Source of the DNA: Spartobacteria bacterium
Lineage (GTDB): Bacteria; Verrucomicrobiota; Verrucomicrobiia; Chthoniobacterales; UBA10450
Direction of reading: 5' to 3'
Assembly: GCA_003169695.1 (NCBI GenBank)
Contig: PNAS01000031.1
Location: 31,421-93,045, forward strand
Length of the DNA: 61,625 nt
This document shows positions 33,717 to 41,981 of the stretch, piece by piece. The notes under the pieces were generated by a model. The model was not told the DNA's origin and searched no databases. It worked only from the letters and a program-made list of their open reading frames with translations. The position numbers were made by a program, and so were the translations under genes. Every line of letters begins with the position of its first letter. Position 1 is the first letter of the stretch.

Positions 33717-36149
33717 TTACACCGTGGCGTCGAGGTCGACGAGAATCTCGCGCGGCTTCGCGCCTTCGCCGGGACCCAATATGCCGCGCTGCTCCAGAAT
33801 ATCAACGATGCGCGCCGCACGCGTGTAGCCAAGGCGCAGCCGGCGTTGCAGGAGCGAAGTCGAAGCGCGCTTTTCCTGTCGGATGATTTCGAGACATTTC
33901 TCGACCAGCTCCTCGTCTTCTTCGGTCACTTCTTCCGCGGGCGGGCTCGACAATTGGAGCTTGTCCTGCATCGCGAGATCGAATGCCGGCGGACTTTGCG
34001 CGGAAACGAACTCGACGAGCCGATGAATCTCTTCATCGGTCACGAGCACGCCTTGCGCGCGGATGAGCCGCGATGTGCTCGGCGGCAAGTAAAGCATGTC
34101 GCCCTGGCCGAGAAGACGGTCGGCTCCGTTCTCATCCAGGATGACGCGGCTGTCGATTTTCGACGCGACTTGAAATGCGATCCGGCTCGGGATGTTCGCC
34201 TTGATCACACCGGTGATGACATCGGCGCGTGGCGTTTGCGTTGCCACGATGAGATGAATTCCCGCCGCGCGCGCCATCTGCGTGATGCGTGCGATCGCAC
34301 TTTCCACATCGGCTGGAGCGGTCTGCATCAAGTCAGCGAGTTCGTCGATGATAATGACGATGTAAGGCATTCGAATCGGAATCACGAGTTCGTCTTCGCG
34401 CGGTACCTTGAGGTGGAGCGAGCTTCCAGCTTGCTCTTTTTCCTCCGACGCAAGCAGGATGCTTGCGCTACCTTCGTCCAATTCCTTCTGCGTCTTTTTC
34501 GCAGGGCGCCCGTTGAAGCTGGTGATGTTGCGCACGCCCGCCTGCGCGAAAATCTTGTAACGCTTCTCCATTTCATCGATCACCCAGCGCAAGGCGAGCA
34601 GCACCTTTTTCGGATCGGTCACGACTGGAAACGCCAGATGCGGCAACGAATTAAACATCTGCATCTCGACCACCTTGGGATCGATCATGATGAAACGCAG
34701 TTCCTCCGGCGTGAACCGGAAGACCATGCTCGCGACCAATGCATTGATGCAAACGCTCTTGCCGCTCCCGGTCGTTCCGGCCACGAGCAGGTGCGGCATT
34801 TGCGCGAGATCGGCAATGATCGTTTTCCCGTAAACATCCTTGCCGAGCGCTAGTGGAAGTTTGGATTTTGTTTTCGCGTCTTCCCAATCCTGCGATTGGA
34901 GCAATTCGCGCAGCGTCACCTTCACTTTCCGCGTGTTCGCCAGCTCGATGCCGACCGTGTCCTTGCCGGGAATCGGTGCGAGAATATTGATCCGCTCCGC
35001 GCTCGTGGCGCGCGCCAGGTCGCGCTCGAGCGCGACGATCTTGTCCACGCGCACACCTTTGGCTGGGTAGACTTCGTAGCGCGTAATCGTGGGCCCTTTC
35101 GTGATGTCACCCGCCGCGACCGCAATTCCGAATTGCGCCAGCGTTTCGATCAAGATCTGCTGAATCTGCTCCAGCTCCGCTGGATCGGCCGCGGTGCGGC
35201 CTTCGGTGTCGTGCGCGTCGAGCAAATCGAAACCCGGCAGCGTATAATTCTCGGCATCCCAAGCTTGACTCGTTAGGCCGGTAAGCGATCTCGCCTTCTT
35301 CTCCGTGCCGCGAAGTTCCGCTAGGGACGGCTTCTTTCGCGTCGGTTCATCCGGCAGCGCCGTGGTATCGACCACTTTCGGCTTCGGCCGATTCGCCAAT
35401 TCCTCCGGCGAAACAAATACGCCGGCTGTTTCCGGCACCGGCGCGCCCTTTTTCCTCAACTGCTTTTCAATCACCCGTTGCTGTTTCGCGAGCTCACGCT
35501 GACTGATTTCCAGCTGACCTCTCAAATCCGATTTCCGAAGGCGTCGCTTCAATTCCCATTCGCGCAGCGCTGTCATGCCGTTGCGCATGCCTGCGACAGT
35601 TTGCCTGACGATGTGAATCGGGCGCAGGCCGGTCATCAGAATGAGACTGCTCACGTAGACGCCGGTGAGAAGAATTACGGAGCCGACTCCGCCCATCCAG
35701 GTCTGCAGTAGTTTTTTCCCGAGGGAATAGCCGACCCAGCCACCCGGCCCCTGAATATAAAAAGCGGAACGCCAGCCCTGCAGATGGCGCGTTTGCAATT
35801 GGAGCAAGCAAGCGCCCGAGACAATGAAGAGCGCGATCCAAACCAGACGCGGCGTCACGCGCAATTTTGAGTGAAACAGCTTCGCGCCGCCGAATCCCAG
35901 AAGGACCACGGCCAGCAAGTAGGAGGCGGCGCCGATCATGAAGTATGAAAAGCCCGCGATAATTGCTCCAAGCGGGCCGATGAAATTCTGCGCCGGACGG
36001 TTTGGAGGAGAGACGTGGCTGAACGGAACCCAGGAAGGCAGATCCTTCGGAGCGTACGAAATCAGCGCCAGAAAAAGCAACGTGCCCGCGCCGAGGAGAA
36101 CGAGAGCGAAGACTTCATTCCACGCGGTATTTCTGATAGTTCGAGCCAC
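33717..36149 (-). CDS. ftsK: DNA translocase FtsK
   Basis: An 810-residue septal DNA pump with a GTG start at 36149. There are four or so N-terminal membrane helices (FALVLLGAGTLLFLALISY, MIGAASYLLAVVLLGFGGAK, LVWIALFIVSGACLL, GSVILLTGVYVSSLILMTG) and a charged linker. The motor has an alpha/beta part (GPTITRYEVYPAKGVRVDKI), Walker A GTTGSGKSVCINAL and Walker B YIVIIIDELADLM. A C-terminal gamma winged helix (STSLLQRRLRLGYTRAARI) reads KOPS sequences. Between the Walker boxes a lineage-specific insertion is encoded by a palindromic repeat (34413-34472). The gene heads the ftsK-rodZ-rimO run. Confidence 0.96.
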   Translation of the reverse strand: MARTIRNTAWNEVFALVLLGAGTLLFLALISYAPKDLPSWVPFSHVSPPNRPAQNFIGPLGAIIAGFSYFMIGAASYLLAVVLLGFGGAKLFHSKLRVTPRLVWIALFIVSGACLLQLQTRHLQGWRSAFYIQGPGGWVGYSLGKKLLQTWMGGVGSVILLTGVYVSSLILMTGLRPIHIVRQTVAGMRNGMTALREWELKRRLRKSDLRGQLEISQRELAKQQRVIEKQLRKKGAPVPETAGVFVSPEELANRPKPKVVDTTALPDEPTRKKPSLAELRGTEKKARSLTGLTSQAWDAENYTLPGFDLLDAHDTEGRTAADPAELEQIQQILIETLAQFGIAVAAGDITKGPTITRYEVYPAKGVRVDKIVALERDLARATSAERINILAPIPGKDTVGIELANTRKVKVTLRELLQSQDWEDAKTKSKLPLALGKDVYGKTIIADLAQMPHLLVAGTTGSGKSVCINALVASMVFRFTPEELRFIMIDPKVVEMQMFNSLPHLAFPVVTDPKKVLLALRWVIDEMEKRYKIFAQAGVRNITSFNGRPAKKTQKELDEGSASILLASEEKEQAGSSLHLKVPREDELVIPIRMPYIVIIIDELADLMQTAPADVESAIARITQMARAAGIHLIVATQTPRADVITGVIKANIPSRIAFQVASKIDSRVILDENGADRLLGQGDMLYLPPSTSRLIRAQGVLVTDEEIHRLVEFVSAQSPPAFDLAMQDKLQLSSPPAEEVTEEDEELVEKCLEIIRQEKRASTSLLQRRLRLGYTRAARIVDILEQRGILGPGEGAKPREILVDLDATV
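34413..34472. repeat. Palindromic repeat (family B) inside ftsK
   Basis: Contains GAGCGAGCTTCCAGCTTGCT and, further right, GCAAGCAGGATGCTTGCGC, each self-complementary. Bases 34446-34475 match 44411-44440 (dapF-dapA gap) at 27 of 30 positions. It is read in frame on the minus strand as SASILLASEEKEQAGSSLHL of FtsK, a variable linker just before Walker B. Confidence 0.8.
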
Positions 36150-36448
36150 TGCGGCTCACAGTAATGCGACGGAGAGTCCTTTCAATTTCATTCCGAGGAA
36201 CGCTCGGGGGGAGACGCATTTTTCGTGGCTGAAGATATCCGCGCCAACATGCGTGAGAAGAGGAGAAAAGAAACGTCCGACGTCGAACTCCAGAAGACTG
36301 AGGAATGACCATTGCCAACCCGCATGTTTTGGCTTTCTCCGCTCTTCATTGAACGCTGGATGTTAGACGTTGAGCGTTTGACGTTTCTTTCCCCCCCGCT
36401 TTCCTCCTTGCGCCGCCCAAGCCTCGACGCTTAGTCTGCCGACGCGTT
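36150..36448. other. 299-bp divergent intergenic region
   Basis: Separates ftsK (minus) from a small lipoprotein gene (plus) and should hold promoters for both, but I see no convincing -35/-10 pair. Around 36352-36392 there is a degenerate repetition of AACGCT/GTTNGACGTT units followed by a run of seven C. No reading frame here looks like a gene. Confidence 0.5.
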
Positions 36449-36658
36449 ATGCGATTTCTTCTTCGCAGGACCGGCCTCGCGCTGGCGACCGGGTTGTTAA
36501 TCTTCTGCTGCTCCTGTGAGCGGCATCGCCTCGGAGAGTTACCGACCGAGCACGAAACGAAGAGCGGCGAGGCCGACGCTGCAAAACCCAATGCTGCTGC
36601 AACTCCGGCCGCTCGATCGACTCCGGCGAATTTTTTCCCGGAGAAACCCAAACCCTAG
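36449..36658 (+). CDS. Small lipoprotein
   Basis: A 69-residue protein with an N-terminal basic stretch (MRFLLRRTG), a hydrophobic core and a lipobox ending IFCCSC (Cys at about 23). The remaining 45 residues are polar and Ala/Pro-rich with no fold visible. It ends 17 bp before the peptide transporter gene, suggesting cotranscription. The function is unknown. Confidence 0.6.
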   Translation: MRFLLRRTGLALATGLLIFCCSCERHRLGELPTEHETKSGEADAAKPNAAATPAARSTPANFFPEKPKP

Positions 36659-36675
36659 CCAGACAGGAACGCCGC

Positions 36676-38088
36676 ATGGCCAAATACGAGTACGCGACGT
36701 CGCCCCCAAACCTCAGCGGCATGCCGCCGGGCGTCCCGTACATCATCGGCAACGAGGGTGCGGAGCGTTTCAGCTTCTACGGGATGCGGACGATCCTCAT
36801 TGGGTTCATGACTCAATTCCTCGTGAACAAATCGGGCGTCCTGCAAGGAATGCCGGAGAACGAGGCGCAGGGTTGGTTCCACCAATTCGTCTCGTCCGTT
36901 TACTGGATGCCGTTCTTCGGCGCGATCCTCTCGGACGGCTGGTTGGGGAAATATTGGACCATCTTTTATCTCTCCATCGTTTACTGCCTCGGCCATTTCA
37001 CCCTGGCGTTCATGGACACCGCGTTCGCTATCGGTTTCGGCCAAAAGTGGGTGCTGGCGATCGGATTAATTTTGATCGCGATCGGCGCCGGCGGCATTAA
37101 ACCGTGCGTGTCGGCCAACGTCGGCGATCAGTTCGGCGAATCGAACAAGCACCTGCTCTCGCGGGTTTTTGGCTGGTTCTATTTCTCCATCAATCTCGGC
37201 TCGTCGTTCTCGATCTGGCTATGCCCGGTTCTGCTGCACAGTCCGAACTGGGGACCGAAATACGCCTTCGGATTGCCCGGCGTCCTGATGTTCTGCGCGA
37301 CGGTGGTCTTTTGGCTCGGCCGCAAAAAGATGGTCCACGTTCCGCCGGGCGGCCTCGGGTTTTTGCGTGACCTGACGAGCAAGGAAGGGCTTAGCATTCT
37401 GGGACGCGTTTGGATGATTTTCATCTTCACGATGATCTTCTGGGCGCTTTGGGACCAGAGCAGCGGCGGCGAATGGACGATCCAGTGCCAGAAGATGGAC
37501 CTCCATTTCCTCGGCATCACCTATTTGCCGGAACAGGTAAACGTGGTGAACGGCATCTTCATTCTCGCGATGATTCCGATGTTCAATTACTGGCTCTACC
37601 CGGCGATGAGCAAGGTTTTCCCGCTTACGCCTCTCCGGAAGATTGGGATCGGACTTTTCCTCACGGCGCTCTCGTTTGTCGTCATCTGGGCCATTCAACT
37701 CGATATCGATCACGGCGGACGTCCGAACGTCGGCTGGCAATTTCTCGCCTACGTGATTCTGTCCGCCGGCGAAGTGATGGTCTCAATCACGGGTTTGGAA
37801 TTCTCCTACACCCAAGCGCCGAACCGCATGAAGAGTTTGCTCATGGCGATGTGGCTGCTCTCCATTGCACTCGGAAACCAGATCCCGTCGATTCTTAGTT
37901 TTCTCATTCCGAAGCTCAAGTCGATGGGCATGAACCTTGAAGGCGCGAATTACTTCCGGTTCTTTACCCTGCTCATGCTCGTCACGTCCGTGATCTACGT
38001 CTTCGTCTCGCGCCATTACCGCGAGCGCACCTACCTCCAGTCGCAGCAACCTGAAGATCCATTGCTGGCGGGTGGCACGCCGACCTAA
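36676..38088 (+). CDS. POT/PTR-family proton-dependent peptide transporter
   Basis: A 470-residue inner-membrane protein with about 12 membrane helices. The family signature is present at the start (GNEGAERFSFYGMRTILIGF, a variant of the ExxERFxYYG motif that couples protons) and FGWFYFSINLGS matches the second PTR2 signature. It should import di- and tripeptides. The next gene, 6 bp downstream, encodes a secreted DUF885 peptidase-like protein; together they suggest peptide scavenging. Confidence 0.9.
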   Translation: MAKYEYATSPPNLSGMPPGVPYIIGNEGAERFSFYGMRTILIGFMTQFLVNKSGVLQGMPENEAQGWFHQFVSSVYWMPFFGAILSDGWLGKYWTIFYLSIVYCLGHFTLAFMDTAFAIGFGQKWVLAIGLILIAIGAGGIKPCVSANVGDQFGESNKHLLSRVFGWFYFSINLGSSFSIWLCPVLLHSPNWGPKYAFGLPGVLMFCATVVFWLGRKKMVHVPPGGLGFLRDLTSKEGLSILGRVWMIFIFTMIFWALWDQSSGGEWTIQCQKMDLHFLGITYLPEQVNVVNGIFILAMIPMFNYWLYPAMSKVFPLTPLRKIGIGLFLTALSFVVIWAIQLDIDHGGRPNVGWQFLAYVILSAGEVMVSITGLEFSYTQAPNRMKSLLMAMWLLSIALGNQIPSILSFLIPKLKSMGMNLEGANYFRFFTLLMLVTSVIYVFVSRHYRERTYLQSQQPEDPLLAGGTPT

Positions 38089-38094
38089 CTAATT

Positions 38095-39828
38095 ATGAAA
38101 CTCGTTACCTATTTTCTCGCAGGTGTGTTGTCGTTATCGGCCCGCTCTATGTTCGCTACTCCGGAGGACGACCAATTTCAGAAACTGGCGAAGGATTACA
38201 TCGAAGGAATGCTCCAGTCGCACCCGGAATACGCGACCGAGCTGGGCGATCACCGGTTCGACGATCGGCTGACGGATTATTCCGACGAGGCGGTGGCGAA
38301 AGAGCTGGCGCGTTCGAAGGAGGCCCGGCAACAACTCGAGCAGTTCAACGATCTCACCAAACTCACGGGCCCGAACAAAGTCGATGTCCGCCTTCTGAAG
38401 GACAACATCGATAACGAGATCTTCGGCATAGAGGAGTTGAAGGAGCGTGAATGGAATCCGCTCCTCTACAACCAGAGCCTCGCAAATAGCCTCTATCTTC
38501 TGGTCGCCCGTGAATTCGCGCCGGCGGAGCAGCGTGCTGCCGGTATCCGCGCTCGCCTCGAAAAGATTCCGGGTGTCGTTGCGCAGGCGAAAGCGAATCT
38601 GAAGAATCCCCCGAAGGTTTATACCGAGACCGCGATCGATCAGACCCAGGGCGCGATTTCTCTAATCAAGGAAGGGCTCAACGAGACGCTGGACAAAGCA
38701 CCGAAAGCCAAGGCTGATCTCGCGCCGGTTCAGGAGAAAGCGATCGCCGCCTTGACCGATTACAAAACGTGGCTGCAGAACGATCTGCTTCCGCGATCGA
38801 CCGGGGATTTCCGTATTGGCGCCGACAAGTTCAGGAAAAAGCTGCGCTTCGCGCTCGCTTCCGACATGTCGATGGAAGATCTCATGAAAGCCGCGCGGAC
38901 CGATCTCGAGCAGACGCAGAAGGCAATCTACGAGACCGCGCTGCCGCTTTATAAGAAACAATTCCCAAACGCCGATGCCGCGACGCTAAGCGATCGCAAG
39001 AAAGTCACGTCCGCCGTGCTCGACAAACTGGCGGAGCAGCGCCCGAACGACGCCAGCATCGTCGATTACTCGAAGAATGTTCTCAAAGAGGCGACCGACT
39101 TTGTGAAATCGAAAAATCTCGTGAGAGTTCCGACGACTCCCGTCGACATCATCGTCATGCCGGAGTTCAAGCGCGGGCAGGCGATCGCCTATTGCGATTC
39201 ACCGGGCCCGCTGGAAAAGAACGGAAAGACCTTCTTCGCCGTCGCGCCCACACCTAACGACTGGAACCAGCAGCGAAAAGATTCCTTCTTCCGGGAGTAC
39301 AACAACTACATGGTGCGGGACCTGACGGTTCACGAGGCAATGCCCGGCCACTATCTGCAATTGGCGCATTCGAATGAATTTAAGGCACCGACTCTGGTGC
39401 GCGCGATTTTCCAGAGCGGCACGTTTATCGAGGGCTGGGCTGTTTACGGTGAGCAGGTCATGGCGGAAGCCGGTTACGGCGGTCCGGAAGTAAGAATGGA
39501 GCAGCTAAAAATGCGGCTCCGTGTGATTTGCAATGCAATCATCGATCAATCGATTCATGCCGGGAATATGAGCGAGCAGGAAGCGCTCGACGTGATGATG
39601 AAAGAGGGATTCCAGCAGGAAGGCGAAGCCGTCGCGAAATGGAAGCGCGCGCGGCTTAGCTCGACGCAACTTTCGACCTATTTCATCGGAGTGACCGAAC
39701 ATCTCGAGATGCGCGAGCGCGCCAAAGCAAAAGCCGGCCCCTCATTCGACCTGAAGAAATACAACGACAGCGTGCTCTCCTTCGGCAGCCCTCCCGTGAA
39801 ATACGTTCGCGAACTGCTCGGATTGTAG
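38095..39828 (+). CDS. Secreted DUF885 metallopeptidase-like protein
   Basis: A 577-residue protein with a signal peptide (MKLVTYFLAGVLSLSARSMFA). It is largely helical, with the zinc-binding HEAMPGHYLQ motif (about residue 420), the downstream EGWAVYGEQVM, and a third conserved block (YFIGVTEHLEMRERAKAKAG). DUF885 proteins are related to M2/M3 gluzincin peptidases. It likely acts in the periplasm, trimming peptides for the adjacent transporter. It is complete; its stop lies at the edge of a palindromic repeat. Confidence 0.88.
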   Translation: MKLVTYFLAGVLSLSARSMFATPEDDQFQKLAKDYIEGMLQSHPEYATELGDHRFDDRLTDYSDEAVAKELARSKEARQQLEQFNDLTKLTGPNKVDVRLLKDNIDNEIFGIEELKEREWNPLLYNQSLANSLYLLVAREFAPAEQRAAGIRARLEKIPGVVAQAKANLKNPPKVYTETAIDQTQGAISLIKEGLNETLDKAPKAKADLAPVQEKAIAALTDYKTWLQNDLLPRSTGDFRIGADKFRKKLRFALASDMSMEDLMKAARTDLEQTQKAIYETALPLYKKQFPNADAATLSDRKKVTSAVLDKLAEQRPNDASIVDYSKNVLKEATDFVKSKNLVRVPTTPVDIIVMPEFKRGQAIAYCDSPGPLEKNGKTFFAVAPTPNDWNQQRKDSFFREYNNYMVRDLTVHEAMPGHYLQLAHSNEFKAPTLVRAIFQSGTFIEGWAVYGEQVMAEAGYGGPEVRMEQLKMRLRVICNAIIDQSIHAGNMSEQEALDVMMKEGFQQEGEAVAKWKRARLSSTQLSTYFIGVTEHLEMRERAKAKAGPSFDLKKYNDSVLSFGSPPVKYVRELLGL

Positions 39829-39912
39829 GTGGATCGAGCGCTCCACGCTCGATGCCAAGTGGCGGCGACGACGCGACTAACAAACACCGCGCGACGGAGC
39901 GCGCGATCCACC
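39828..39912. repeat. Inverted repeat after the DUF885 gene
   Basis: Left arm GGTGGATCGAGCGCTCC (39828-39844) and right arm GGAGCGCGCGATCCACC (39896-39912) pair at 16 of 17 positions across a 51-base centre. It starts at the last base of the stop codon. A degraded relative may exist at 47342-47370 (GGTGGATCG...GCGCGTGGAC). Confidence 0.7.
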
Positions 39913-39959
39913 AAGCTGCGCTTCCTTTACATCCGCGGTGAAGGGTCGCAAAGTCCGCC

Positions 39960-40646
39960 ATGCTCAACGTGGCGACCTGGATCCGATCCAAGGACGAGAA
40001 GTGGTTTCGTCGCGCTTTTGCGAAGCATCCCAAGGTGCGTCTCTGTAACGCATTGAGCGAGAACGTGCCGATCGAGAAAATGGACGGCCTACTCCTGAGC
40101 GGCGGGCCGGATATCGCGCAGGAATTTCTCCAGCAGCCAGTACCCGATCCCTCCGTCCTCGACAAGGATGCAGACCCGAAACGCGATCGTTGGGAATTTG
40201 ACGCAACGAAACAGGCGCTCGCGCGTCGCCTTCCGATTTTCGCGATCTGCAAGGGCATGCAACTGTTTAATGTGGCGCTCGGCGGGACGCTGCACCTCGA
40301 CATTCCCGGCCACAACGCTCCGGAAATGCGTGACCACAATATCCAGCCGTTGCGTACCGAGCGCACCGCCACGCACCGGCTCGAGAAAGTGAATAGCTCG
40401 CACCATCAGGCTATCGACCGCCTGGGCGACGATCTCGAAGTGGAAGCATGGTGCGCCACGGACGACATCATCGAGCAAATGCGGCTGCGCGATTATCCAT
40501 TCGCGCTCGCAGTGCAATATCATCCCGAACGCGGTGAAAGTTACGCGCCGCTCTTTGCCGATTTCGTTTCGCGCCTCAGCGCGTCCACTGCGAAACAACG
40601 GCGCTCCGCCGCTGCGACTGATACTGTACGAGCGCCGAAATATTAA
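39960..40646 (+). CDS. Class I glutamine amidotransferase, PuuD-like
   Basis: A 228-residue peptidase C26-type protein: LLLSGGPDI, nucleophile Cys in FAICKGMQLFNVALGGTLHLD, SSHHQAIDRLGDDLEV, and the His-Glu pair in AVQYHPERG. The family hydrolyses gamma-glutamyl amides such as gamma-glutamyl-GABA. There are no polyamine-pathway genes beside it, so the substrate is uncertain. The last residues (ATDTVRAPKY) are encoded by DNA that already resembles a family A repeat (TGTACGAGCGCCGAA). Confidence 0.85.
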   Translation: MLNVATWIRSKDEKWFRRAFAKHPKVRLCNALSENVPIEKMDGLLLSGGPDIAQEFLQQPVPDPSVLDKDADPKRDRWEFDATKQALARRLPIFAICKGMQLFNVALGGTLHLDIPGHNAPEMRDHNIQPLRTERTATHRLEKVNSSHHQAIDRLGDDLEVEAWCATDDIIEQMRLRDYPFALAVQYHPERGESYAPLFADFVSRLSASTAKQRRSAAATDTVRAPKY

Positions 40647-40648
40647 TC

Positions 40649-40716
40649 CTGTAGCGGCGGTCTATGGCCGCCAACGCTTTCACGCTGCTCGTTCGGCGGT
40701 CATAGACCCCGTTACA
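40649..40716. repeat. Palindromic repeat, family A (intergenic copy)
   Basis: Left arm CTGTAGCGGCGGTCTATGGC (from 40649) and right arm GGCGGTCATAGACCCCGTTA (to about 40714) pair with few mismatches. It fills the gap between convergent genes and is the best match to the copy inside rimO. Confidence 0.8.
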
Positions 40717-40727
40717 AAAGAGCCGAC

Positions 40728-41090
40728 CTATTCGCCTCGATAAACGCAGCGCGCAGTGGGTGTCTCGTGCACTACGATTTCGCAAAGGCCGGGACAAAGC
40801 GGCTGAAGTTTCTGCCAGAACCACGCTGCCATGTTTTCGATCGTCGGGTTGTCGAGCCCTGCGATTTCATTGAGATAGGCGTGATCGACTTGCTGTACGA
40901 GCGGTTTCATCGCCGCGCCAATCTCGGCGTGATCGTAAAACCAGCCGGTCGCCGGATCGACGTCGCCTTCCACGGAAATCTCGACTTTGAAACTGTGTCC
41001 GTGCATCCGCCGGCACTTGTGACCCTCGGGCGCATTGGGCAGCGTCTGCGCAGCCTCGAAACTAAAATCCTTGGTCAGACGTACGCGCAT
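40728..41090 (-). CDS. queD: 6-carboxy-tetrahydropterin synthase
   Basis: Second step of queuosine/preQ0 synthesis from GTP. The start is ATG 41090 (MRVRLTKDFSFEAAQTLP); 120 residues. Zinc His residues lie in FSFEAAQ/CRRMHGHSFKVEISV, with the catalytic Cys upstream (HKCRRMHGH). AYLNEIAGLDNPTIENMAAW and the Glu/His pair VVHETPTA complete the signature. It follows queE on the same strand; queC and queF are elsewhere. Confidence 0.95.
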   Translation of the reverse strand: MRVRLTKDFSFEAAQTLPNAPEGHKCRRMHGHSFKVEISVEGDVDPATGWFYDHAEIGAAMKPLVQQVDHAYLNEIAGLDNPTIENMAAWFWQKLQPLCPGLCEIVVHETPTARCVYRGE

Positions 41091-41141
41091 CGCGCACGCA
41101 GAATCGCACCGCTTCTTCCGCCTGTCATCCCGGGACGCGAA

Positions 41142-41224
41142 GGGGAGCGCGGGCGTCCCTGCCCACAAAAGCTGGCTTCCAGCCAGCGCAAGGTTGGCAT
41201 TTCGGCAGGATGCCCGCGCTCCCC
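41142..41224. repeat. Multi-hairpin palindrome between queE and queD
   Basis: Outer arms GGGGAGCGCGGGCGTCC (from 41142) and GGATGCCCGCGCTCCCC (to 41224) pair; inside, GCTGGCTTCCAGCCAGC makes a second hairpin. It is preceded by CTGTCATCCCGGGACGCGAAG, similar to family C. It lies in the 161-bp gap between the two que genes, so any read-through mRNA would carry it. Confidence 0.7.
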
Positions 41225-41251
41225 GGCGCCGATCACGATCCCCCCGGGCAA

Positions 41252-41911
41252 TCACACTCCGCGCTTTGTCGGAGTCCAGATGAACTTGTGCATCTGCAAT
41301 TGAAAGCGCACCGGCAGCTTATCAATGAGAATCCACTCGACAATTTCGCGCGGATCGATCCGGCCGAAGATCGGCGAAAACAACACGGCGCGACATCGCT
41401 GCGTTAATGCGTAGCGCTCGACCTGTTCCCGGGACCAGTCATAGTCTTCGCGCGAACCGATCACGAACTTCACTTCATCGCATTGCGTGAGGTGTTCGAT
41501 GTTCGAGAAAAGATTACGCGCGCTTTCACCGCTCCCGGGTGTTTTCAAATCCATGATCCGATGGACGCGTGGATCGACGGACGAAATATCGTGCGCGCCG
41601 CTCGTCTCGAGCAGAACCGTGTGGCCTGCGTCCGCGAGCATCGTCATGAGCGGCAACACATTTTTCTGCAAGAGTGGCTCGCCCCCGGTAATTTCTACGA
41701 GCGGGCATTGAAACGCCGCGACAGCGTCCACGATTTTCTTGAGCGTCTCTTTCCTGCCTTCGTAAAAAGCATATTCCGTATCGCAATAGGTGCAGCGCAA
41801 GTCGCAAAACGTGAGGCGCACAAAAACGCACGGCTCTCCCCCCCAGGTGCTCTCTCCCTGGATCGAGTGATAAATCTCGTTAATCGTCAGCGTTTTCTCG
41901 CGCTCGGTCAT
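41252..41911 (-). CDS. queE: 7-carboxy-7-deazaguanine synthase
   Basis: Radical-SAM enzyme that makes CDG from the QueD product. The cluster motif is a short CxxxCxxC (FCDLRCTYCDTEYAF), typical of QueE. IYHSIQGESTWGGEPCVFVR at the N-terminus and EITGGEPLLQKNVLPL for SAM binding are present. Length 219 is normal. It is upstream of queD on the same strand. Confidence 0.95.
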   Translation of the reverse strand: MTEREKTLTINEIYHSIQGESTWGGEPCVFVRLTFCDLRCTYCDTEYAFYEGRKETLKKIVDAVAAFQCPLVEITGGEPLLQKNVLPLMTMLADAGHTVLLETSGAHDISSVDPRVHRIMDLKTPGSGESARNLFSNIEHLTQCDEVKFVIGSREDYDWSREQVERYALTQRCRAVLFSPIFGRIDPREIVEWILIDKLPVRFQLQMHKFIWTPTKRGV

Positions 41912-41981
41912 TCTGGTTCACTACGAACGTAAGCCCTCCGTCTGCGAAATTGAATTAACGAATTCTCCCAGGCAACTATCG

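Noticed and set aside
41091..41251. preQ1 riboswitch near the que genes
   Set aside because: The region is explained by nested palindromic repeats; no aptamer-like pseudoknot sequence was seen, and queE starts on the far side.
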